Below, piece by piece: positions 12,397 through 23,502 of a stretch of DNA of 64,000 bases (positions within the stretch are counted from its first letter, which is position 1; every line of letters starts with the position of its first letter). Made by a program: the position numbers and the translations under genes. This stretch comes from Raphanus sativus (lineage: Eukaryota > Streptophyta > Magnoliopsida > Brassicales > Brassicaceae). Where the stretch lies: NCBI RefSeq assembly GCF_000801105.2, contig NC_079515.1:5890001-5954000 (forward strand), read 5' to 3'. A model generated the notes under the pieces. The model made no database searches. It saw nothing but the letters and a program-made list of their open reading frames with translations, and was not told the origin of the DNA.

Positions 12397-13620
12397 TCTC
12401 TATTATTAAAAGAGAAGTACACTTAGAAAATATCCCTGAGTTTTCAATGCTAATTACACTTTCATGCCACTGAACCTATTAATTAACATTCCTAAATTTT
12501 TTTTTATCTTTTCAGATTATTAAATGCATGTTTTTTTGAACGTCTGGATCGATTATTATCGATTAATTATGATATTACAATGATGAGAATATTACAAAGA
12601 CGATTATACAGCCGACAATTCTACCATCTTGTGAGAATACACGCCTGACTGCACCTCTCCGAGCCGTCCTATGAGATCCATGTTCGATGGTACGCCCTGC
12701 ACCAAGCTGAAGATCTCCTGTAATCCGTTTCTCCATAAACTGCATAATTTGGTATTTTCTGGGGTTTGAACCCCAGACCTCTGGGTGTAGAAGCATTACA
12801 TGAACTCTTAGTCAAACCATTGGACCAAGGGGGCTTCCACAATGCATGTTTTTTTCACTCTGATTTTTCTTTAAAAATCGGAAACAACATCTTCATAAAG
12901 AAAGAAATTGTTTATTTTATTTTTAATGACTTAATCAATGATAGAGATAAATCACCTATACTAATAGATGATTATTAAATTTTTTTCTTTAGCCAAAATA
13001 AATTCAATATCTAAACAAAATATCTTTGCTGACAATAAGTTCTAACCTATAATCACTCTCAGATATTTAATATACCTATAAAACACAGAAACTTATCCTA
13101 TAATTACGCTAACTTCTAAAATTTGGTGAATAATAAATTATCTTTATATTTTTTCCATATCTAAGTAATAAATAAATTGTTGTTTAAAATGTTATATTAA
13201 CATTAATGTAATACATATAATTCACAAATACATATATACATATATATATATCTATATGTATTATCAGTAGCACAAAGAAAAAATTTAGTGAAAACAAATA
13301 TTTATACGACCACGGGTCAAACTATAAACATAAACAACAACAGCGCAAAATTATATTTTATTTATTTATATTTTTTTAAAGAATGTTAAGATTTTGGAAT
13401 TGGAAAAAATTATGACCAATCTCTATATTATTTTAATTAGAAAATTTAAAATTTATATCAAAATATTTTGTTAAACATTTAATCTTAATTTTTATTATAA
13501 CTATAAATATTAATTTCCAATCTAAATTTATGTCTAAATATTATAAATATATCATTTAGTATAACAAAAAAACTAAAAACATAAAATAATACCCGTCCGG
13601 TTGGGCGGGTCAAGGTCTAG
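12397..13620 (+). mobile_element. Complete non-autonomous Helitron
   Basis: The 5' end TCTCTATTATTAAAAGAGAA at 12397 is the characteristic crucifer Helitron start. The 3' end has an 8-bp-stem hairpin (13591-13610, ACCCGTCC/GGGCGGGT) followed by CAAGGTCTAG ending at 13620. The flanks are A12396 and T13621, the expected A|T insertion site without target duplication. The 1,224-bp element has no Rep/helicase gene and depends on other copies for movement. It carries a nested SINE (12538-12840); the rest is AT-rich. Confidence 0.85.
12538..12840 (-). mobile_element. tRNA-derived SINE nested in the Helitron
   Basis: The element is flanked by a perfect 15-bp target duplication, AATGCATG followed by seven T (12523-12537 and 12841-12855). 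On the minus strand, its head carries an A box (TGGTCCAATGG) and a B box (GGTTCAAACCC) at tRNA-like spacing, followed by a body of about 200 bp. It is therefore a polymerase III retroposon inserted after the Helitron arrived, or already carried by it. Confidence 0.8.
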
Positions 13621-13811
13621 TTTATATTTTATATGTAACGCCTATAGTAGAAGAAAAATAATAAAAGGATTATAGTTACGTAAAGTGTGACTTACAATAG
13701 TGAGAAGTTCATAGAGTTGACCACCCCTGGTAAAAAAAAGAACGAGCTCCCGATGAAAAAAATTTGAAACCAACCCAAGTATGCCAGCTAATGGATTTTA
13801 AACGTTCAAAA

Positions 13812-13840
13812 GGCCCAATAAATAAAAATACGGCCCAATA
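13812..13840. promoter_or_regulatory. Paired GGCCCAATA (site II type) motifs of the ZDP promoter
   Basis: GGCCCAATA occurs twice, at 13812-13820 and 13832-13840, about 310-330 bp upstream of the ZDP start codon. GGCCCA/TGGGCC site II elements bind TCP factors and are typical of promoters of proliferation, ribosome and DNA-maintenance genes, which fits a repair gene. Confidence 0.5.
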
Positions 13841-14143
13841 ATCCTAAATAGAAAATCTTGTTTGAAGTATTATGTAATTTACATGTACGTCCTTATATTC
13901 CGGGTAAATTACAATTCCACAGTCTTCTTCTACTTCAAAATGGCGGGAATATGACCGGAGCCCTAATTTTCTCGAAATCTCCCCCAATGGGCAAATGGTT
14001 TTAACCTGCTTCGCGTCTATCAGTCCCACTCTTCTTCTTCCCTTCTTTCGATTAACCACTGTTTCAGTCCCCTCTTCCGAGAGCAACGAGGAGGAAAGCA
14101 TCTCTACAATCGTTACATCTGGAGAACAACGGCGAAGAAGAAG

Positions 14144-17100
14144 ATGCCGATCGTAGCTGAGTACGCGAAGTCGAACCGATCCTCGTGCAAGGCATGCTCG
14201 AAGGCCATCGCCTCGAAAACCCTAAGGGTAGGGTTGATTAGCAAGGGACCTGGTGGTTTCGACATGACCAGGTGGCACCATCTGGATTGTTTCCCCACCG
14301 ATTCAGTGCCGATTGCTTCCGTCGACGATGTCAAAGGCTTATCCGCTTTAGAGGTTAGGGTTTCTCATCCAAAGGTTTTTTACTTATAAGAAAAAAAATA
14401 TTTTATTTTAATTTAAGAAAACGTTTTTTTTTTTGTTAATAGACTTTCACTTGTTTTTGTTATTTGTGTTAATGCATGTGTGTAATGGTTGTAGAAAGAG
14501 GATCAGGATGCTTTGGCGAATCTGGTGGAACAGTGTGGTGGGCCTGCTCAAGAAGTAAGATAAACATAGTTCACTCTCGTTTGCAAATATACAGTACTTT
14601 ACTTTTCTTAACTGCTTGTGTCTGTTGAAACGAAGCAGGTTGATGAGAAGAAGGAAGAAGAAGAGGTTAAACATCCTGGATCAGATGAGATCAGTGGGGA
14701 GAAGAAGATTAAGGAGGCGAAAAGTTCTTCTGCTTCTGCAAACGTTTTTGCTGAGTATGCTAAATCAAGCAGGTCTTCGTGCAAGAAGTGCTCTCAGACG
14801 ATTGCTGCAAAAGAAATGAGGTTAGGGATGGCGACCAGAGACTCTCGGGGATTTGATAGGACAAAATGGCATCACATGAGCTGTTTCTCCTTTGAATCAG
14901 TTCCGATTGATTCTGTAGAGGACATTGGTGGATTTTCATCACTTCAGGTTAGTCTGTATTTACATATTTGGAATATTTTTATAGTTAGGGTGATATAACT
15001 TTTGGATGGTTCTGCGTATGTCCTTCGGTAATGAAGATAATAACATAATACCGGTAGTTCTATTTCACAAAGATTTCAATGTCATTGTCGCGTCGATTTT
15101 CAAATTTATTAATGGCATCCATTCTTTCTTTGTACTGACGTATATTGCATAACTGCTTCATTTGTTTTGCTAAACAGAGCGATGACCAGGATGCACTAAA
15201 GGAGTTGGTGCTACAATGCGGGAAGAAGACCTCTGTAGATGTACTAGCAAAAACCCTGTTTGATAGCGTGTTTATAGGTGGTTTATGTACTAACTTCTTA
15301 TATCATTTCATGATGGGTTTGCAAAAGATGGAAGAAGATAACGATGAATCTGTAGCTGATAAAGGACTAACGGAGGAGACAAACAAAAGAAAACATTCTC
15401 AGGTTACTAGATGGCAAAAGGCTTGTTTTCTTCTTGTTTGGTAATGTGGATTTAGAATGTAGACTAAATTACTTTTGTTTCTTAACTGCTTGTATCGGTC
15501 AAATAAAGCAGGTTGACGAGGAGGAAGAGACTAAAAAGCCCGGATCAGATGAATTAAGTGGGCAGAAAATTAAGGAGAAGAAAGGTTCTTCTGCATCTTC
15601 AAAAGTTGTTGCTGAATACGCGAAATCAAGCAGATCATCATGCAAGAAGTGCTCTCAGCCGATTGCGGCAAAGGAACTGAGATTGGGGATCGTTACCAGA
15701 GACTCTCGGGGTTTTGATATGACAAAGTGGCATCACATGAGCTGTTTTCCCGTTGAATCAGATCCAGTTGATTCTGTAGATCACATTGGTGGATTTTCAT
15801 CACTGCAGGTTAGTCTGTATTTATAGATTAAGAATTTTCAGTTAAGGGGATAGAACTTCTGGATGATTGCATATGTCCTCTTGTTACTAGTATCATAAAA
15901 TGAAACAGATAATGTTGTTTCGAACATAGATGTGTCATATTGAATATTGATTATAAGAATTGTCACGTTGACTCTCAAATATACCAATGGCATGATATCA
16001 TTGTCAGTGTCATGTTGAATAAACACCCAAACACATAGCTAGCCTTAGTCGTGCTGATACATTTTTTTTTTATGTATGATTCATTTGTTACAAAATAACA
16101 GAATGGTGATCAAGATGCATTAAAGGAACTGATCCAAAAATGCGTGAACAAGACCTTGGTAGGTTTACTAGCAAAACCCTTATACATCATAATTGCTTTC
16201 GTTTACGAAACTTAAATATTTGAGGCCTCTCTGAATTAACTTCTTACTCCATTTCCTGGCGGGATTGCAGAAGATGGACGAAGATAAGGAGGAGACTGGA
16301 ACTGATTACCACCAAACGGAGGAGACGAACAAAAGAAAACATTCTCAGGTTATTAGATAGTTTTAATCACGTCTTCTAATACATTTTTGTAAAAGTTGAA
16401 TTTTCATTGTTCTGTAATTGATTGTTTTTGTGAAGGTTGGGGAGATGGTGGTTGAAGATGAAGTGCAAACCAATGCGAACCCACCGAGTACTAGAAAACC
16501 TAAGGTATGCAAGCAATAAGATGTATTCAAACACCTGCTAATGGTTGCCAGTCTCTTCTTTATGTAGAGATTCTCCTAACTGATTTTAAGCATTGCTTTA
16601 TACAGATGGATACCAGTGAGTCAACTTCTCAGGTTGTAGCTGAAGCAGAAATCTGTCTTTCAGCTTCTGATGTGAAGGAAAAGTACAGGGTAGGCAGTCT
16701 TAGTGTGTACTAGGTTAACGTTCTGTATTATCCGTTAACTTTATCTTGTTCCTAGGGGCGCTTTGGCAGTGGTGGCATATGTATTCATTTTCCGATTTTA
16801 TATCTCTGCTGCTAATACTGTCTTTTTCTTCCTTCAGGATGCCAGTCTATCACCCAAGTGGAAAGCATTTGAGACTGTAATATTCCTTGAGCGGGTCAGA
16901 AATCATCTTTAGATATGATGTTATTTTTCGAGTGTAAATATAAGACAATGTATTATGTCTTAACGATAAATTCATATGATGCATCTTAACAGGATGATGG
17001 TCTTAATGATTCAGAGAAGATAGCTGCATTTGATTTTGATGGATGCCTTGCAAACACATCTGTGAAAAAGTAAGAAGCCACTCCGTCACTCAGAATTTTG

Positions 17101-18127
17101 CTCTTCTTCTCTGTTTCCAACCTCTTACAGTGACCATCTATTATTTCCAGAAAGGCAATCACATACATAATATTTTCGTTTACCTCTTTCTCAGAGTAGG
17201 TGCAGATGCATGGTCACTTATGTATCCTTCTATTCCCAAGAAACTGCAAAGTCTTTATAGTGAAGGCTATAAGCTGGTACCTTATCTTCATTCTGAATTC
17301 CCTCTAAAGCCATGTGACTCAATTGCCTAAGTTTGTTCGTAATAGAGATACTGATTTTAAATGGCCATCAGGTGATTTTCACAAATGAGTCCAACATTGA
17401 CCGGTGGAAAAACAAAAGACAAGCTGCTGTGGACTCAAAAATTGGACGCCTCAACGGTTTTATCAAACGCGTGGAGGTTCCCATCCAGGTGAAGTGCGGT
17501 TTGGTTTTTCATTATTAATAAACGTTATTTTATATTCTCAAGAGCACTGCTTCAACAAATTCTAGTTATTATAATTAAAAGAAATTATGATGCAAACAAA
17601 AGCCCTATGTTTAAGTTAGTTCTGTCTTGCAAGTTCTCATAAGCTGACGTTGGTATCTGAAGATTGTTAATGGTTTCGTTCTGGAAGCAGGTGTTTATAG
17701 CCTGCGGAGTCGCAAGTTCTGGTGGTAAAGATGACCTTTACCGAAAACCAAAGCCTGGAATGTGGCAACTCATGAAGAAGCATTTTAACTCTGGAATTGA
17801 AATTGATATGGATAAGTTAGTTTCCTCCCAACTTGCTCTTGATTTTTTTTGGATTTACCTGTGAAACTTCTTGCAAGGCTGGAAGATTACAGACATTTGT
17901 ACTAACTTCTTTGTCATCAGTTCGTTCTATGTTGGGGATGCAGCCGGAAGAAAAGGTGATCACAGCGATGCAGACATAAAATTTGCGCAGGTATTTGTTA
18001 CAAAACATCAGGCATCTCAGCAATACTCGAGATAATTTGCGTTACTTTCCTGATAGACAGCTACTTGCTTTGGTTGCAGGCGAATGGATTGAAGTTTTTT
18101 ACTCCGGAGGAGTACTTTATCGATTGA
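14144..18127 (+). CDS. ZDP: DNA 3'-phosphatase (zinc finger DNA 3'-phosphoesterase)
   Basis: Seventeen exons read in frame: 14144-14353, 14495-14554, 14639-14947, 15178-15234, 15328-15402, 15512-15808, 16102-16158, 16271-16348, 16436-16504, 16606-16689, 16838-16894, 16993-17069, 17195-17276, 17372-17488, 17691-17815, 17921-17990, 18080-18127 (1,872 nt, 623 residues). Three PARP-type zinc fingers (exons 1, 3 and 6; each SSCKxCS...WHHxxCF) recognise DNA nicks and gaps. The C-terminal part is a HAD/PNK3P phosphatase with FDFDGCLA (nucleophile Asp, exon 12), VIFTNES (exons 13/14) and YRKPKPGMW. It removes 3'-phosphates in base-excision repair; in Arabidopsis it acts after ROS1 in active DNA demethylation. 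There is no 5'-kinase domain, as known for ZDP. Exon 5 uses an AAAAG acceptor, the weakest junction. The protein ends EEYFID, possibly shorter than Arabidopsis. Confidence 0.92.
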
Positions 18128-18514
18128 AGTTAGGGAACTCAAGTCTTGTGCGTTATTTCGCTATCTGTTTTGTCAGACACGAATGCTTTCTGTGATCAAA
18201 CTATCATCGGTGTTTATTTAACCTAGCAGTCTTTTTATATAACACGGTTAGATGTATTTAACTTAACACTCTTTTGTATATGGCACTGCCATTTAAGCAT
18301 CAACTTATCAGGCGTTACAGAGCTTACTGATCCAAGAAAGTATTTGCCCAAGCACCATAACAAATCATTGACAACAAAAAATGTTTCGATTAATTTTACA
18401 TGAGGTTGGAAAGTTCTTGGATAATCTCTTCTTCATGCTCTAGTAACATACATATCATTCTTTCAGCCGTTTCATTCTAATAATCAAAATAGACAAGACC
18501 TGAACTGGTTGTTA

Positions 18515-20353
18515 TCACTCTTTCTGACCAATCTCGCCTTCTAAAATGGCGTGTCTTGTCAGAACAATCTCTTTCACAAGGTTTCTGTAAACAAAGGGCC
18601 TAACAGCAGCACGAAGAAAGAGCTCAGGTGGGATTCTACTCTTCTTTATCTTCTTCATCCACCTTCCATATCCTACTGTCTTCCATTCCTCTGGCTTCAC
18701 TTTCGCCTTCTTACCTCTCATCTCCAACTCATCTCCTCCCAATCCCATCTCTCCATCATCTTCTCTTTCCGCCATTGCCTTCAACTGCTTCTCATAAAAC
18801 TTATCTGACACCGCCATGCTCATCTCCGCAAGCTTCTCCATCCTCTCTGCGTTGCTTGTCGCTTTCTTGAATTGCTCTTCCCAATACCTCTCATCCTCTT
18901 CCGGATCAGCCTCATCTGCTTCACTTTCAAAACTGTCTTCCTCCACGTTTCCTTCCACATCCACAACCATGTTATCATCTTCATCTTCTTCTTCTTCCTC
19001 CTCCATCTCGCTATCATCACCTTCATCTTCAACCCATTCAGAAAACTCAGCCTTCTCCGAGCTCCCACTATTAATCACCTCATCCTCCTCCTCATCCGGA
19101 GCATCACACCCTAGCTCCATCTCCTCCAGCTTCGCTTTCCACTCTTTCGTATACGGATGCAAAAGCTCAACAGGATGGTTCCCAAGCAAAAACTTCAAAA
19201 CCCTAGACTTCTTCTCATCGCTACACTTCTCATAAGCCTTCACCACATCATCCACAAAAGCCGTCTGCCTCACCTTCAACATCTTACACAACCCACCGTA
19301 GTAAGTACTAAACTCCACCCCACCATCATCATCCTCCACCTCAAACACGTACCCAGCCTCCGTCACAGGGTTCAAATAAGGCATAATCGAGTTGAAAAAA
19401 TCCTCCTGAGGCTCGAACCTACACTGAAACACAGGCTTCTTCACATAGACAATATCAGGCCTAAACCAAGCCGCGCACTTACATATCAAAGACCTCGACT
19501 TGTTCCCCAACCTCCCCATCAAGTTCCACTTATCAAGCCTCTTCTTCTTATCCACCTCCACAACAACCTCACTCACCAACGTCCACTGCTCCCACGGCAA
19601 CTCACTCAACCTCCACTTAGGATGCCTAACGAAAACCCAAAAATACCTCAAACCAACCCCACCCGAATCCAACTCCTTGACCCGTTTCTGAAACGCGACA
19701 TTCATCTCATGCTGCTCAATCTTCTCAAACCCCTCGTGATTATCCACCTCCCCGATCATAGTCACACACTCGTCAGAGATCGTCCCTCGAACCGGATCCC
19801 CAACGACAACACCACGCCACGAGTACGGACCAAACTCGCCGTACTTGAACCAGTCGTGAGGATGGCGTAATCTCGGGTCGTCCTTATCCATGAACCGGAC
19901 CATCCTGTCGTAGCCGAGCCCGATCATCTCCAGCTCGTCCTCCGTGAACTTGTCCGGGTGGCTGCTGAGGATGCTGGTCCGAGTCTTGTCGGGGTTGTTG
20001 TAGAGGCGGTAGAACAGAGACTCCGCTAGCTTCTTCGACTTCTCCCGAGCGTTGCGCTTCGCCTGCTTCCTCGCGTCCGAGTCTCCTTCTATCCTCCCGC
20101 CCGACGAGCCTCCTCCGGGTTTCTTCTTGCTCCGCCCCGCTAGTGCGCGAACGTCTCGCCGGAAGAAGCCGCCATCTTTTGGGAGGAAAAGGTCGGAGCT
20201 TTTGACGCTTAACGGAGAGTTCGTCTTGGTGAGGGGCGAGACGGATACGGTTCTTCGTGCGGAGGAGTTGGGTGGAGATTTAGGGGTGGAGAGAGGGAAG
20301 AGGGAGAAGCTAGGGTTTAGGGTTTTAGAAAAGGATAAATCTTTCCCCAACAT
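18515..20353 (-). CDS. EMB3120: Plastid-targeted embryo-essential protein (At3g14900/EMB3120-like)
   Basis: An intronless 612-residue frame. The N-terminus (about 1-65) is rich in Ser, Thr, Pro and basic residues with few acids, typical of a chloroplast transit peptide. A Gly/Lys-rich basic segment follows (about 70-100). The middle (about 100-420) is a conserved plant-specific region with no motif I can name (for example RHPHDWFKYGEFGPYSWRG). A strongly acidic Glu/Asp tract lies around 430-490, then a helical basic C-terminal region. By gene order and sequence it corresponds to Arabidopsis At3g14900, listed as embryo-defective 3120; molecular function is not established. It is divergently transcribed from the Rab3GAP-like gene, with 322 bp between start codons. 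The start at 20353 fits the transit-peptide reading. Confidence 0.85.
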   Translation of the reverse strand: MLGKDLSFSKTLNPSFSLFPLSTPKSPPNSSARRTVSVSPLTKTNSPLSVKSSDLFLPKDGGFFRRDVRALAGRSKKKPGGGSSGGRIEGDSDARKQAKRNAREKSKKLAESLFYRLYNNPDKTRTSILSSHPDKFTEDELEMIGLGYDRMVRFMDKDDPRLRHPHDWFKYGEFGPYSWRGVVVGDPVRGTISDECVTMIGEVDNHEGFEKIEQHEMNVAFQKRVKELDSGGVGLRYFWVFVRHPKWRLSELPWEQWTLVSEVVVEVDKKKRLDKWNLMGRLGNKSRSLICKCAAWFRPDIVYVKKPVFQCRFEPQEDFFNSIMPYLNPVTEAGYVFEVEDDDGGVEFSTYYGGLCKMLKVRQTAFVDDVVKAYEKCSDEKKSRVLKFLLGNHPVELLHPYTKEWKAKLEEMELGCDAPDEEEDEVINSGSSEKAEFSEWVEDEGDDSEMEEEEEEDEDDNMVVDVEGNVEEDSFESEADEADPEEDERYWEEQFKKATSNAERMEKLAEMSMAVSDKFYEKQLKAMAEREDDGEMGLGGDELEMRGKKAKVKPEEWKTVGYGRWMKKIKKSRIPPELFLRAAVRPFVYRNLVKEIVLTRHAILEGEIGQKE

Positions 20354-20675
20354 TTCTTCCTTCGCGAATCAACGAAGAGACAGACAGAGACAGACAGGGA
20401 TGATTAGAAACGAAGATAATGTACACAGACGAATACGACGGCGTTTTAGGATCGGCCGATGAACATCGTTTAAGCAGAATACGAAAGACTATGAAAACAT
20501 TCGAAACGGCGGCGTTTAAGCGTATAATATGACAGCGTTTAAGCGTATGCTGCCTATTAATACGATGCCGTTTTGTGGATGCCCGACACGCAAGCCATCA
20601 TTTCATTACTAACTAACTAAAGAAGTAAAAATCCCTGTCTTTTTTATTTTCATTTTCTCCGATAGAACTTACACG
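20354..20675. promoter_or_regulatory. Bidirectional promoter region with repeated GCGTTTAAGCG motifs
   Basis: The 322 bp between two divergent start codons must carry both leaders and promoters. Between about 20430 and 20580 there are five related CG-rich motifs: GGCGTTTTAGGA, ATCGTTTAAGCAG, GGCGTTTAAGCGTA, AGCGTTTAAGCGTA and TGCCGTTTTGTGG. Such repeated CGTTT motifs in an otherwise AT-rich intergenic region suggest a shared binding site, but the factor is unknown to me. Confidence 0.5.
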
Positions 20676-22706
20676 ATGGCGAAGAGGATACACCTGACGG
20701 AACTAGGCTGCATCGCGTGCGAGGAGCTCACCGAGCTCGGCGCGGGAAAAGAAGGGTGGCTTGTGAACAATCCAAACCTCCTCTCCGCGCTCGATTCCCA
20801 CTCTGTAGCCCTCGCCAATCGATTCCTCATCCTGATCGTGAATTGGGCTGATCCCGATTCCCCTCGCGTCAAGATCAGACCCGATCTGTCTCCCATCGAG
20901 GCGGAATCGATCACGTCGATCGAGTGGTTAGTGTTCGACGACGTCAGAGTCGTCGTCGCCGGTACCTCCTGTGGATATCTCCTGGTTTACTCTATCGCCG
21001 GTGATCTGATTCATAAGCAGGTAAAAAAGAATTTCGTAACTTTAAGACCGTTGTTTGGTTTAAACAATGTTGTCCGAAAGACAGTCATTTAGTTTGGTTA
21101 CATCTTATGGGTGTATATATATAACACTTGGTGCATCATAGCCTAATTGGCATTTTATCTGTTAAATTTGATTTGATCCGAATTTTATTCGTTTCGAGCC
21201 GTGTATTACAGTTGGTGCATCCGAGCCGTGTATTGAAGCTAAGAGTACGTGGAACTAAGAAAGATTTGATGCAAGAGACATCCTCTGAGGAGATCAGCAT
21301 CGTGTTGCCTGGCATTATTGCTCGCTTTGACGGCTCTAACATTCAGGTAAAGCGTTGGAAAAAAAGTTCTGACGTAATGGGGAACTGTTAAGTTCTGAGA
21401 GTTTTTTTTTAAAATGATTTGTAGAGTATGCTTCAGAAATGGTTTCAAGAAAAAAATTCAAACTTTTGGGACCAAAAGAGTAATAAAAAGGGTGATCCGG
21501 GGGAAGATACGGAGAGTTTGCACCAACGATTACCTTATCAGATATGGAATGTTAATAAGAATGGTGTGTGCGTTGATGCTACTATCACTGGCATTATGCC
21601 TCCTCCTTTACTGGAACATCAGGTGATGTCTATTTGATTTTTTTTTTTGATTTATAAATGTTGATGATTTTTATTCTTTGACAGTCAAGTCAACGTTATT
21701 ACTGTGCAGTGACCATTGGAGAGGATGCTGTAATCTCGGCTTACAGGTTGGTAACATTAGTGATCTATGTGTTACTTTCTTGGTGTTCTTCTGTTTGATT
21801 AGAGTTATTATGTTCTTTGCAAAGGCTCTCTGAAGATAGAGGTAGATCGCTTGTTGGAGCGATTCTATCAAAAGTCGTGCCTGCAGCTGCTTCAACCATT
21901 GCTTCTTTTTCAAAACTGATATGGAGAAGTAATGATCAGTCACCGAAGCGAAAGCCAGAAACCAAGACTCAATCATTCGCTCGAGGTAGATTTTCATTCA
22001 CAAGACTTTTGTTAAAGCAATACATTCAGTCTATGGCTTTAACCTTTTCCAAAATGTTGGTCTCAGCATCATCCTTGACGTGTATAAAGGACTACCCGAG
22101 GAAAGGAGAGAAGCTGACGTTATCCCCGAGTGGGACATTAGCTGCTATAACAGATTCTCTTGGTCGTATACTTCTGCTAGACACTCAAGCTCTAGTTGTT
22201 GTCCGTCTATGGAAGGTTCGTTTAGCATCCTTCTTCATACTTTGTTTTCTCCTTAAAGAGAGCTCACAGAGTTTTTCTTCGTCTTTAGGGTTATCGTGAC
22301 GCTAGCTGCGTGTTCATGGAGATGTTAGCCAAGAAAGATAAAGGCAAATCTGTATTCCACTCAGAGCCGGTGAAAAGCGATTACTGTCTATGCTTAGCCA
22401 TTCACGCGCCACGCAAAGGCATCATCGAGGTACCCTTTTGTCTTCTCTCTCTCAATTACATTATATAATTGTTTTTGATTATATGGCGTGTGATTTGATC
22501 TTGCTACGAAACTTTGAAACCAGGTGTGGCAGATGAGGACGGGGCCACGTCTTCTAACGATTCAGTGTGCGAAAGGTAGCAAACTGTTGCAGCCTGCGTA
22601 TAGGTTTGGATCAAACTCTTCATCTTCTCCTTACATTCCTCTTGAAGTCTTCTTACTCAATGGAGATTCCGGCCAAGTCTCTATGCTCAACCGATCTCTA
22701 TCTTAA
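20676..22706 (+). CDS. Rab3GAP regulatory (non-catalytic) subunit-like protein
   Basis: Eight exons join in frame: 20676-21020, 21212-21346, 21425-21622, 21685-21746, 21825-21985, 22067-22215, 22289-22429, 22524-22706 (1,374 nt, 457 residues, close to Arabidopsis At3g14910). The protein resembles the N-terminal domain of the Rab3 GTPase-activating protein non-catalytic subunit: HSVALANRFLILIVNW near the start, IEWLVFDDVRVVVAGTSCGYLLVYS (about 88-112), and LSPSGTLAAITDSLGRILLLD (about 290-310), a beta-propeller-like pattern. In animals the subunit pairs with RAB3GAP1 and acts on Rab GTPases (including Rab18 exchange) in membrane traffic. The plant protein is much shorter than the animal one, so its GAP-complex role is inference. 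Confidence 0.85.
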
Positions 22707-22916
22707 GTAACCGTTTTGTTTTCAATAGGTTTCTTCATTTTTTTTACACTCAAACTTGTTGTGCATAGCTAAGAGGAGTCTCTAACTGATTACAAGAGAA
22801 ATTGATCTATAATCTGTTTTCTAATCAACAAGAAGAAAGTTGCAGTGATTCTCTAATGTGTAGTTAGTGTCTATGTGATAAAATCGTAATTTTTTTGCTT
22901 CAAAGATTCAACAAAT

Positions 22917-23090
22917 AGTTTTGCTACGTTTGTATGGTTTACGAAATTAACATACCAAAACGTAGCTACAAAGAGATAATTGTTTGGTCTATGAAATTAA
23001 CATAATGGCTTCTGATAGTTTTGCTACGTTTGTATGGTCTATGAAATTAACATAATGGCTTCTGATAACTAGAAAGATAATTGTTAAGAT
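22917..23090. repeat. About 50-bp minisatellite, nearly three copies
   Basis: The unit TGGTCTATGAAATTAACATA plus about 30 further bases starts at about 22934, 22985 and 23035. The last two copies are almost identical; the first is diverged. It lies just after the Rab3GAP-like gene. Confidence 0.7.
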
Positions 23091-23242
23091 GTGATATTCT
23101 CTTTTTCTCCTTTTAATTAAGTGAAGTGGAGAGATCACAGAGTTGCAATCAATGGATTGATGAAAACAAGCAAGAAACGCCAGGAATTATGGTGGTGAAG
23201 AATAACTTAGTGACGAATGTTACTTGGGGAATATCATTAGCT

Positions 23243-23312
23243 TCAACTGCACCATTCTGTAATGACAAAGCTTAGCCTTCAACCGCACCATTCTGTGATG
23301 ACAAAGCTTGAA
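23243..23312. repeat. Short tandem duplication
   Basis: The phrase CTTCAACTGCACCATTCTGT followed by AATGACAAAGCTT is repeated with a few substitutions immediately downstream (CTTCAACCGCACCATTCTGT...). No coding role is evident. Confidence 0.6.
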
Positions 23313-23502
23313 ACTGTTTGCAAAGAAAAACACTGAAGCTGCATCCACGGCTCGAGGATCTAATCGGCAACTCTTGTTGGCTTGATATTTGACCGAAGTT
23401 AGAGACCTTGCTCTTGCTATTGGAGAAAGAAACATGAAAGTAAGGCTAATCACTTTGCAAATAAATACTTTAGTAATAGACTGATAAAACAATTAATTTG
23501 AA

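Noticed and set aside
18816..19235. Ser-rich plus-strand frame
   Set aside because: Antisense of the acidic tract of the EMB3120-like protein.
19157..19870. A 237-residue plus-strand open frame
   Set aside because: It is the antisense shadow of the EMB3120-like gene, with an implausible His/Pro/Leu composition.
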